Shown here: one piece after another, positions 1 through 6,042 of the stretch
Numbering within the stretch: the first letter of the stretch is position 1
Layout of the letters: each line of letters begins with the position of its first letter
Assembly: GCA_003567135.1 (NCBI GenBank)
Contig: PXAI01000183.1
Coordinates: forward strand, 1-8,879
Direction of reading: 5' to 3'
Origin: Balneolia bacterium
Lineage (GTDB): Bacteria; Bacteroidota; Rhodothermia; Balneolales; Cyclonatronaceae
Length of the DNA stretch: 8,879 bases
The notes under the pieces: generated by a model
What the model was told of the DNA's origin: nothing
Database searches by the model: none
The model's input: only the letters and a program-made list of their open reading frames with translations
Made by a program: the position numbers and the translations under genes

Positions 1-40
1 CGATGCGCTGATTCACTTCGGGAAACCGTAATGTTAAGTG

Positions 41-1144
41 TTAGACGTTGAAGCGAAAGTGCATTACATCGCCGTCTTTCACGATATACTCTTTACCTTC
101 TGATCGCATCTTCCCTGCTTCTTTGGCGGCCTGCTCCGATCCGGTTGCGACATAATCATCAAAACCGATCGTTTCGGCGCGAATGAATCCACGTTCGAAA
201 TCGGTGTGAATTACTCCCGCAGCCTGTGGCGCTTTGAATCCGTTACGGATAGTCCATGCGCGAACTTCTTTTTCGCCGGCGGTGAAGTAAGTAATCAGGC
301 CTAAATCGCGGTAGGCGGCGTGGATAAGCTGATCAAGCCCGGCGCTTTCGATGTTGAGCTCTTCCAGAAACGCCTGCTTTTCCTCGTCATCCAGCTCGGC
401 AATTTCCGCTTCAATGCGCGCGCAAACAACCACCAGCTCGGATTCTCTCTGATTTGCAATTTCCCGCACTTTCTGGACATACTCGTTATCCGCGCCGCTG
501 TTTCCGATATCATCCTCAGAAACATTGCATACGAATAGAACCGGCTTTTCAGTAAGTAAAAAGAGATCAGAATACGCCTGACGATCTTCCTTTGAAACCT
601 GGAACGTGCGAACAGGCTCACCGTTTTCAATATGATCTTTCAGCCTCTCAACCACATCCAGATGTGATTTCATGGCCTTATCCCCCGACTTCGCCTGTTT
701 CTTAAGCTTATCAATACGCTTCTCAACACTTTCGAGATCTTTGAAAAGAAGCTCGGAATCGATAATGGCAATATCGCGCTCAGGATCAACGCCGCCCTCA
801 ACGTGAATTACGTCATCATCCTCAAAACATCTTACCACGTGGACGATAATATCCACTTCCCGGATGTGCGACAGAAACGCGTTCCCTTTTCCTTTCCCTT
901 CAGATGCGCCTTTCACAAGTCCTGCAATATCAACGAACTCAATAGAGGTTGGGATGGTTTTCTGGGGATTCACCAGGCTTGTGAGCTGATCCAGGCGTTT
1001 ATCAGGAACCGGTACGATGCCTACGTTCGGATCGATGGTGCAAAATGGAAAGTTTGCGGATTCCGCGCCTGCGTTGGAAAGCGCGTTGAAGAGTGAGGAT
1101 TTACCGACATTTGGCAATCCAACAATTCCACATCTAAGATTCAT
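41..1144 (-). CDS. ychF: Ribosome-binding ATPase YchF (Obg family)
   Basis: This is a 367-residue protein, the usual length for YchF/OLA1 (about 363 in E. coli). The G1 P-loop GLPNVGKS is at residues 9-16, the switch region NFPFCTIDPN at 31-40 and G3 DIAG at 72-75. The G4 position reads NVSE (207-210) rather than NKxD; this NxxE form marks YchF and explains its preference for ATP over GTP. A coiled-coil insertion lies around 130-175. The C-terminal TGS domain (about 283-366) includes the conserved stretch HTDFERGFIRAE and ends in the typical RFNV. Family knowledge says it is a cytosolic ATPase that binds ribosomes and affects translation and stress responses; the exact role is unsettled. It starts at ATG with no evident Shine-Dalgarno, 48 bases after the phosphatase gene, so it is probably the last gene of a nusB-phosphatase-ychF operon. 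Identification is very secure. Confidence 0.97.
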   Translation of the reverse strand: MNLRCGIVGLPNVGKSSLFNALSNAGAESANFPFCTIDPNVGIVPVPDKRLDQLTSLVNPQKTIPTSIEFVDIAGLVKGASEGKGKGNAFLSHIREVDIIVHVVRCFEDDDVIHVEGGVDPERDIAIIDSELLFKDLESVEKRIDKLKKQAKSGDKAMKSHLDVVERLKDHIENGEPVRTFQVSKEDRQAYSDLFLLTEKPVLFVCNVSEDDIGNSGADNEYVQKVREIANQRESELVVVCARIEAEIAELDDEEKQAFLEELNIESAGLDQLIHAAYRDLGLITYFTAGEKEVRAWTIRNGFKAPQAAGVIHTDFERGFIRAETIGFDDYVATGSEQAAKEAGKMRSEGKEYIVKDGDVMHFRFNV

Positions 1145-1192
1145 GGTTAAGGTATAAAAAGATTTATGGGTTCAGATCACTGCTGATCCGGT

Positions 1193-1891
1193 TCAAAGTT
1201 CGATGTTTTTCTGGGAAATAACTTCCCTTTCCGGCAATAAAACGGCGCTTAATTTACTCAGTTCGGGATGATGATTGTAAACGCATCCCGTATCAATTCC
1301 GATTTTTAAAGGTTCCATGATGACCTCAGCTACGGGCGTATGGCCAAAGACGACCGTTTTTTCCCAGTTCGGATTTTTTGCTTTCACGTGTGAGCGTTCC
1401 CACAATACGTTTTCGCGCAATCCCGCACTCAGGTAATCCGCAACGGTAACGTGCGGTGGAATGCCACCATGCACAAAAAGAAACTCATCTGTATCGTAAA
1501 CCAGCCGGGTTGTCGCGTAAAAATCACGGTGCGAATTTGGCCGGATATCAGCTGGATTATCTATTCCGTATGAAGCGAGGGTTTCCTTGCCGCCGTTGCG
1601 AAACCAGTGCTCGTACGAATTTTCGAGAATCGCATCAATCATCATCTGTTCGTGATTTCCGCGAAGAAAAACACAGTCGTGTGATTTTGAAAAATCAATA
1701 CACAGGTCAACGACGCCTTTTGAGTCCGGGCCGCGATCAATGTAATCCCCGATAAAAACAAATGTTCGGTCGGAGTACGCATCCAGCTGATCCAGCAGTT
1801 TAGCGAGAGTGCGTGCGCATCCGTGAATATCTCCAATAGCTACAAAAGAACTCAAAACGGCGGACGAATTATTTCTGGATCGAGGTTTCAA
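1193..1891 (-). CDS. PPP-family serine/threonine protein phosphatase (metallophosphoesterase)
   Basis: The 232-residue product carries the full PPP metallophosphatase motif set: GDIHG (20-24), GDYIDRG (48-54), GNHE (78-81), HGG (141-143) and GHTP (183-186). The Asp, His and Asn residues that bind two metal ions and the His that acts as general acid are therefore all present. Size and motif spacing fit bacterial and phage PrpA/lambda-type phosphatases. The likely activity is cytosolic dephosphorylation of phosphoserine or phosphothreonine, but diadenosine tetraphosphate or other small substrates cannot be excluded. An in-frame TAA sits directly upstream of position 1891, so the gene cannot start earlier. 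No ATG precedes the catalytic core, so the start is TTG at 1891 (overlapping nusB by 23 bases) or TTG at 1855 (13 bases after the nusB stop). I chose 1891 because a weak AGG lies five bases before it. Family confidence is high, start confidence moderate. Confidence 0.92.
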   Translation of the reverse strand: MKPRSRNNSSAVLSSFVAIGDIHGCARTLAKLLDQLDAYSDRTFVFIGDYIDRGPDSKGVVDLCIDFSKSHDCVFLRGNHEQMMIDAILENSYEHWFRNGGKETLASYGIDNPADIRPNSHRDFYATTRLVYDTDEFLFVHGGIPPHVTVADYLSAGLRENVLWERSHVKAKNPNWEKTVVFGHTPVAEVIMEPLKIGIDTGCVYNHHPELSKLSAVLLPEREVISQKNIEL

Positions 1892-2336
1892 TTAAACCTG
1901 CGCCGGATTTCTTGATTTTGCCCTCATCCTTCAGTTTCGATGCGGCGGCGTCGAGCACTCCGTTAATGAAGCGCCCCGATTTTTCTGTTGAGTACTTTTT
2001 GCCCAGCTCAATGGCCTCGTTAATCGTAACTTTTACCGGAATATCGCTGAATGTCATCATCTCGGTGAGCGCAATTCTGATCGCAATTTTATCAATCAGA
2101 GCAATCCGGTTGATGTCCCAGTTTACCGCGAGTCCTTTGATAATTTCGTCGAGGGGTTTTGCATCCCTGACCGTTCTGAGGAAAAGCGATTCGGCAAAAG
2201 TAAGAATTTTCGCATCAGCTTTGAGATCCGGTTTCAGAATAGTCTCAATTACGTGTTCGAGCGAATCATGGCTTTGTTCAAGCGCATAAATTGCTTTCAA
2301 AACGGATTCACGGGCTGTACGTCTGCTTGGTGTCAT
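1869..2336 (-). CDS. nusB: Transcription antitermination factor NusB
   Basis: This 155-residue all-helical protein matches NusB along its length. An RRTARE motif lies at the N-terminus (5-10), followed by LYA-like helix sequence KAIYALEQS. The core signature NWDINRIALIDKIAIRIALTEM spans roughly 72-93. Next come DIPVKVTINEAIELGKKYS (98-116) and the C-terminal RFINGVLDAA (122-131). NusB binds the boxA RNA element with NusE (ribosomal protein S10) and supports antitermination on rRNA operons. The start is ATG at 2336 with no strong Shine-Dalgarno. It is the first gene of the minus-strand group, followed by the PPP phosphatase and ychF. The 157-base region upstream contains the terminator of the preceding small gene, so nusB likely has its own promoter between about 2340 and 2447; I could not define it convincingly. 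Confidence 0.96.
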   Translation of the reverse strand: MTPSRRTARESVLKAIYALEQSHDSLEHVIETILKPDLKADAKILTFAESLFLRTVRDAKPLDEIIKGLAVNWDINRIALIDKIAIRIALTEMMTFSDIPVKVTINEAIELGKKYSTEKSGRFINGVLDAAASKLKDEGKIKKSGAGLIETSIQK

Positions 2337-2447
2337 AATGATTTTATAGAATCGTATTAAGCCTCATAATATACGGAAAATCACTCATAAATATGGATCA
2401 TATTTTCTCTGACTATACGGGACAGGCTGACACAGACCCGCTTTAAC

Positions 2448-2475
2448 AAAAAACGCCCCATCAGGAGCGTTTTTT
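2448..2475 (-). terminator. Rho-independent terminator of the DUF883-like gene
   Basis: The sequence has a six-pair stem (2454-2459 with 2464-2469) closing a four-base ATCA loop, flanked by A6 on the left and T6 on the right. The only non-Watson-Crick position is 2457/2466. It is a C-A mismatch in a plus-strand transcript but a G-U wobble in a minus-strand transcript, so the element works best for the minus strand. It lies 18 bases past the stop codon of the small gene at 2494-2721 and ahead of nusB, so it separates the two transcription units. Confidence 0.85.
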
Positions 2476-2493
2476 GATCGGGATTACTAAAGA

Positions 2494-2721
2494 TCAGTCA
2501 AAAAGCTTTGCAACCAGAAAACCGGCAACTAATCCGCCGATAAATGCAACGCCTACACCCTGCTCAGGATGCGAGCGCACGTAGCTTCTGGCGCTTCTGT
2601 ATTCTTTTTTCAGCTCTCTTTCGAGGCGGTCTCTTTCGTTGGTAAGTTTGTTAATAGCATTCTGATAGGTCTCTTTGTCAAATGCTGTTTCGGCGGCTTC
2701 TTTAAATTTGTCAGTATCCAT
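2494..2721 (-). CDS. Small DUF883/ElaB-YqjD-like membrane-anchored protein
   Basis: The product has 75 residues. Residues 1-52 are charged and predicted helical, with a coiled-coil-like stretch around 20-42 rich in Lys, Arg and Glu. The segment YVRSHPEQGVGVAF (47-60) leads into a glycine-rich hydrophobic helix (about 55-73, GGLVAGFLVAKLF) at the extreme C-terminus. This architecture, with V-R-x-x-P-x-x-G-V-G before a C-terminal membrane helix, is that of the DUF883 family (ElaB, YqjD). The E. coli members are inner-membrane proteins that associate with ribosomes in stationary phase. Whether this one does the same is inference. It starts at ATG behind a good AGGAG ribosome binding site, unusual here, and is followed by a strong terminator, so it is probably monocistronic and well translated. 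Homology assignment rests on architecture and a short motif. Confidence 0.8.
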   Translation of the reverse strand: MDTDKFKEAAETAFDKETYQNAINKLTNERDRLERELKKEYRSARSYVRSHPEQGVGVAFIGGLVAGFLVAKLFD

Positions 2722-2728
2722 GATTGTT

Positions 2729-2733
2729 CTCCT
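2729..2733 (-). promoter_or_regulatory. Ribosome binding site of the DUF883-like gene
   Basis: On the minus strand AGGAG precedes the ATG at 2721 by seven bases. It is the clearest Shine-Dalgarno sequence in the window and supports this start. Most other genes here have none. Confidence 0.8.
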
Positions 2734-2931
2734 GTTTTTTTGTTTGTTTTGATCTGAAATAATGAAACGTGAATGATATATTCAACCAATCATTTTATAA
2801 CGATGTGGAATTAAGCCTGCCTGCCATCTTTCAGGTGATTCAGGCTAATTAACCTGCATATCATAACTGTTTTTAATATAACAGAATTCATGATAATTCC
2901 ATTTATTTCATGGGATTAAACAACTTTTAAA

Positions 2932-3750
2932 ATGTCTGAATTAAATTTCAAAGAGCGGTTTAGCGTTCTCAGGCCTCATATTATCAAAGCCGGTGAAAAG
3001 ATCAAGCAGATGCGCGATAACGGTGAGGTCGTTTCGGAAATAAAGGAAGATCAGAGCCCGGTAACCAATGCGGATGTCTGGGCGAATAAGTATCTCAAAG
3101 ATGGCATCAGCAGCCACTTTCCCGGTGAGATTATCATCGGCGAGGAAGATGATGACAAATCCTATAAGCCGGGCACTGAAGTCATCTGGTTTTTCGATCC
3201 CATCGACGGAACTAAGGCTTATCTCGGAAAGAGCATCGACTACTTTATTCTGGTTGGATTGTGCGTAAACGGCCAGCCGGTTCTCGGAATACACTATCAG
3301 CCTGAAACAAAAAAGATGATCTATGGCTGGACTGATGGTGGAATATTTTTTCAGAAAGCGGATTCAGAGCCTGAAGAAATCACCACCAAAAGACAATGGA
3401 ATGCTGATCCTCATTTTTACATTAAAACGCACGACACCGATCTTCGAAATGCGGTAAAAGAGCTGGGAATTACCCGCGCTACGTACGCCAAAGGCATGGT
3501 GGATATGCTTGCGCCGCTATCAGGACACGCCGACGGATACATCAGCCTGCGCCCGACCGCTTACTGGGATCTCTGCGCTCCCGCGGCCATCATGAACGCC
3601 GCCGGATTTGTGCATCCGGGCAAAAAAAACGGCCAAAAGCCGATCCTGTTTAACGATGGTTTGGTGAAAACATCCTTCTACTATTCCCTTCCGCCCGATA
3701 CGCCCGATCTGTTTCTTGAGCAGATTAAAAGCATTCACCTAAATCGCTGA
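2932..3750 (+). CDS. cysQ: Inositol-monophosphatase-superfamily phosphatase, CysQ-like 3'(2'),5'-bisphosphate nucleotidase
   Basis: This 272-residue cytosolic enzyme has all metal-site motifs of the lithium-sensitive phosphatase superfamily. These are QSPVTNAD (41-48), the glutamate pair at EED (71-73), DPIDGTK (89-95) and the C-terminal WD (212-213) followed by AAIMNAAG. The KEDxSPVTxAD form and the DPIDGTKAYL signature fit the CysQ/HisN group better than classical inositol monophosphatase. If it is CysQ, it converts 3'-phosphoadenosine 5'-phosphate to AMP and phosphate, relieving a toxic by-product of sulfate assimilation. Histidinol-phosphate or inositol-phosphate phosphatase activity is the main alternative. 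No sulfate-assimilation or histidine genes are nearby to decide. The ATG start follows an A-rich stretch without a Shine-Dalgarno. A weak hairpin overlaps its stop codon. Superfamily is near certain; substrate is moderate. Confidence 0.88.
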   Translation: MSELNFKERFSVLRPHIIKAGEKIKQMRDNGEVVSEIKEDQSPVTNADVWANKYLKDGISSHFPGEIIIGEEDDDKSYKPGTEVIWFFDPIDGTKAYLGKSIDYFILVGLCVNGQPVLGIHYQPETKKMIYGWTDGGIFFQKADSEPEEITTKRQWNADPHFYIKTHDTDLRNAVKELGITRATYAKGMVDMLAPLSGHADGYISLRPTAYWDLCAPAAIMNAAGFVHPGKKNGQKPILFNDGLVKTSFYYSLPPDTPDLFLEQIKSIHLNR

Positions 3751-3779
3751 TTTAACTGAATCAGTCAGATTTCTATTTT
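3746..3779 (+). terminator. Possible weak terminator after the CysQ-like gene
   Basis: A 6-7 pair stem (3746-3752 with 3759-3765, outermost pair G-U) closes a six-base loop and includes the stop codon of the upstream gene. The run that follows (3766-3779) is only moderately T-rich. It is A/U-heavy and may be partial or not functional. It could reduce read-through into mtaB. Confidence 0.35.
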
Positions 3780-3793
3780 GGATGATCAGCTCA

Positions 3794-3825
3794 TTTGTTT
3801 AGCTGAAATATAGCATCGTAATTTG
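3794..3825 (+). promoter_or_regulatory. Candidate Bacteroidota-type promoter for mtaB-udg-dnaB
   Basis: TTTG at 3794-3797 is followed after 21 bases by TAATTTG at 3819-3825. This is close to the -33 TTTG and -7 TAnnTTTG boxes recognised by the Bacteroidota primary sigma factor, one base short in the -7 element. It would place the start of transcription near 3832 and leave a leader of about 75 bases before mtaB. The TTTG lies inside the spacer of a 6-base inverted repeat (3786-3791 with 3801-3806). The call depends on the lineage guess being right. Confidence 0.4.
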
Positions 3826-3905
3826 TATCTTTAACGCCCCGTCCGGTCAACCGGATCAGGTACGCAAGCTCGTTCTCAACCTCCAAAAATCCCCGCTCAC
3901 GGCAG

Positions 3906-5255
3906 ATGAAAAAAATCGCCTTTCACACTCTTGGCTGCAAGCTCAACTTTTCCGAAACCTCTTCCATCAGAAGAAGCTTTGAGGGGGATGAGTACGAAAT
4001 CACCGGCTTTGATGAAACGGCAGATATTTACGTAATCAACACTTGTTCCGTTACGCTGGACGCCAATCGAGACTGCCGCAAAGTAGTTCGCAGCGCGCTC
4101 CGGCAGAATCCGAATGCGTATGTGGCCGTAACCGGTTGCTACGCGCAGCTCGAACCTCAGGAAATTGCGGAGATTCCCGGAGTGAGCCTTGTGCTGGGCG
4201 CGAAGGATAAGTTTTCCCTGCCTGAGCTGATTCAGAAACATGACGCTAAGGCTCAGCCGGAGCCGATCATTTTCCATTCGGATGTAAATGATGCCGTCAG
4301 TTTTCATCACGCGTTTTCATCCGGCGACCGAACCCGCGCTTTCCTGAAGGTTCAGGATGGATGCGACTACAAATGCTCATTTTGCACGATTCCGCTTGCA
4401 AGGGGAAAAAGCAGAAGTCCGGAAATCAGCGAGATTGTAGAAAACGCGCACCGTGTGGCTGAGGAAGGATTTCGGGAAGCGATCATCACAGGAGTCAACG
4501 CCGGCGATTTTGGCAAACAGCACGACGAAAACTTTCTTGAACTGCTCAGAGCTGTTGATCAGGTGAAAGGCCTTGACCGCATACGTATTTCATCTATTGA
4601 GCCCAATCTGCTCTCGGATGATATAATCCGGTTTACGGCGGAGTCGCGGATCATCCAACCCCATTTTCATATTCCGCTACAAAGCGGCAGCGATACGATG
4701 CTCCGCTTAATGAAACGGCGCTACCGCAGCAATCTTTACCGCCGGCGCGTGGAGCTGATCCGCGAACTGATGCCATATGCCTGCATCGGCGTGGACGTCA
4801 TTACCGGCCATCCGGGCGAAACCGAAGACCTCCACCGTGAATCGCTCGATTTTTTAAACAGCCTGGATGTCTCCTATCTGCACGTTTTCACCTACTCAGA
4901 GCGCCCAAACACGCACGCGCTTAAACTTGAGCCGGTTATCCCAAAACCGATCCGAAAAAAGCGGACTGCTCAGTTCAGAAGATTATCCGATAAGAAGCGG
5001 TTTGAGTATAATTCCCGTTTTAAAAACGACCTCCGCCCTGTTCTTTTTGAGCAGGAAGAAAAAGACGGATTTATGTACGGATGGAGCGACAACTACCTAC
5101 GCGTTGAAATGCCCTATTCCGATGCGCTCACAAACTCGATTGTGAACTGCAAACTCGGAAAATACGATGTGGAAAATCAGTGGTTTTCCGGTTCGGCGGA
5201 GCTGGATTCCTTAGCTGAAAATTTTAACCAAAACTCACTTGCTCTCCATGTCTGA
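3906..5255 (+). CDS. mtaB: tRNA t6A37 methylthiotransferase MtaB (radical SAM)
   Basis: The 449-residue protein is a complete methylthiotransferase. The N-terminal MTTase domain opens with FHTLGCKLN (Cys11) and carries the other two cluster ligands in NTCSVT (Cys47) and TGCYAQ (Cys78). The radical SAM core follows with the CxxxCxxC motif at Cys153, Cys157 and Cys160. The C-terminal part (about 375-440) corresponds to the TRAM RNA-binding region. The sequence TLGCKLN and the NTCSVT motif point to the MtaB (YqeV-like) branch rather than MiaB or RimO. MtaB adds a methylthio group to threonylcarbamoyl-adenosine 37 in tRNAs reading ANN codons, giving ms2t6A. The ATG start matches the usual family N-terminus, with no Shine-Dalgarno. 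It overlaps the next gene by 8 bases and is likely the first gene of the mtaB-udg-dnaB unit. Confidence 0.95.
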   Translation: MKKIAFHTLGCKLNFSETSSIRRSFEGDEYEITGFDETADIYVINTCSVTLDANRDCRKVVRSALRQNPNAYVAVTGCYAQLEPQEIAEIPGVSLVLGAKDKFSLPELIQKHDAKAQPEPIIFHSDVNDAVSFHHAFSSGDRTRAFLKVQDGCDYKCSFCTIPLARGKSRSPEISEIVENAHRVAEEGFREAIITGVNAGDFGKQHDENFLELLRAVDQVKGLDRIRISSIEPNLLSDDIIRFTAESRIIQPHFHIPLQSGSDTMLRLMKRRYRSNLYRRRVELIRELMPYACIGVDVITGHPGETEDLHRESLDFLNSLDVSYLHVFTYSERPNTHALKLEPVIPKPIRKKRTAQFRRLSDKKRFEYNSRFKNDLRPVLFEQEEKDGFMYGWSDNYLRVEMPYSDALTNSIVNCKLGKYDVENQWFSGSAELDSLAENFNQNSLALHV

Positions 5256-6018
5256 TACTCAGGATATTCTAAAACGGGTTCAGCGTTTTCTGGATTACCA
5301 GCAGGAAGTTTACGGGCCGTTCAGCCTGAATGAAGCCGCTAAAAAAGTTACAACCGAAAAACCTGCTGAAATGCGGGCAACACCACAAAATCAGGAAGCA
5401 ACTGTGAAAGAAACCGCCGGAACCGAATCGTTTCAGGATCGTCTGCAAGCCTGCACAACGCTTAATGAACTCCGGTCTCTCTGCGAATCCGCCGAAGAGC
5501 TTAAAACTGATCTGGAAAACACGCGGCTCGTTTTTGGTGTAGGAAATCCGAACGCTGATTTAATGCTGATTGGTGAAGCGCCGGGCGAACAGGAGGATAA
5601 AGAAGGCGAACCGTTTGTCGGCCGTGCCGGACAGCTGCTGAATAAAATTCTTTCGGCCATCAATTTTAAGCGTGAAGATGTGTATACGGCGAATATCCTG
5701 AAGCATCGTCCGCCGAACAACCGGAATCCGCTTCCTGAAGAACAACAGCGAAGTATGCCCTATCTGGAGCGGCAAATAGATCTCGTTCAGCCAAAACTGA
5801 TTCTCTGTCTTGGCAAAATTTCCGCAAATGCCCTGTTGCAAAACAATGAAGCGTTGGGAAAAATCCGCGGCTCTTTTCATACCTATCGTGGAAAATATGA
5901 GCTTTTAGCTACCTATCACCCGGCGGCGCTGCTGCGGAATCCCAACTGGAAACGCGGAACCTGGGAAGATGTCCAGCTTTTGCGCAAGCGCTACGATGAA
6001 CTAAGCTGCAAACCCTGA
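5248..6018 (+). CDS. udg: Uracil-DNA glycosylase, family 4-like, without the usual Fe-S ligands
   Basis: From ATG at 5248 the product has 256 residues. A nine-base upstream extension to TTG is possible but less likely. Residues 1-65 are an extra N-terminal region, helical at first and then low-complexity, absent from compact family-4 enzymes of about 190 residues. The catalytic domain begins at LVFGVGNPNADLM. It has motif GEAPGEQEDKEGEPFVGRAGQLL (109-131), RPPNNRNP (154-161) and HPAALLR (224-230), all diagnostic of family 4. It should remove uracil from DNA in base-excision repair. Oddly, the four cysteines that hold the family's [4Fe-4S] cluster appear to be missing. The KCRPP Cys is His153 and the next Cys position is Ser169. 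The N-terminal CxxC before the VFG strand is not present; Cys69 and Cys79 are ten residues apart and misplaced. Family assignment is firm. Confidence 0.92.
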   Translation: MSDTQDILKRVQRFLDYQQEVYGPFSLNEAAKKVTTEKPAEMRATPQNQEATVKETAGTESFQDRLQACTTLNELRSLCESAEELKTDLENTRLVFGVGNPNADLMLIGEAPGEQEDKEGEPFVGRAGQLLNKILSAINFKREDVYTANILKHRPPNNRNPLPEEQQRSMPYLERQIDLVQPKLILCLGKISANALLQNNEALGKIRGSFHTYRGKYELLATYHPAALLRNPNWKRGTWEDVQLLRKRYDELSCKP

Positions 6019-6042
6019 CACAGATTATTCACAAATAACTAA

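Noticed and set aside
1..31. A plus-strand open frame entering from the left edge and ending at TAA (29-31), reading DALIHFGKP at its end.
   Set aside because: It could be the 3' end of a gene convergent with ychF, but nine codons are too few to support a call.
803..1096. A 97-residue plus-strand frame opposite ychF.
   Set aside because: It is antisense to the conserved GTPase domain; composition and lack of motifs mark it as a shadow.
1175..1188. GATCA/TGATC hairpin between the phosphatase and ychF as a terminator.
   Set aside because: The stem has only five pairs and no adjacent T-run, so it is more likely chance or a minor processing site.
2734..2800. A promoter for the DUF883-like gene on the minus strand.
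   Set aside because: TTG and TA-rich boxes can be found at several spacings in this AT-rich stretch, but none matches the Bacteroidota or E. coli consensus well enough to choose.
3826..3905. A riboswitch or tRNA-like element ahead of mtaB.
   Set aside because: Only one 5-pair hairpin is visible; there is no conserved aptamer core, no cloverleaf and no terminator alternative.
3897..4310. A 137-residue minus-strand open frame within mtaB.
   Set aside because: It lies antisense to an unmistakable radical SAM gene, has no family features and follows from the codon periodicity of mtaB.
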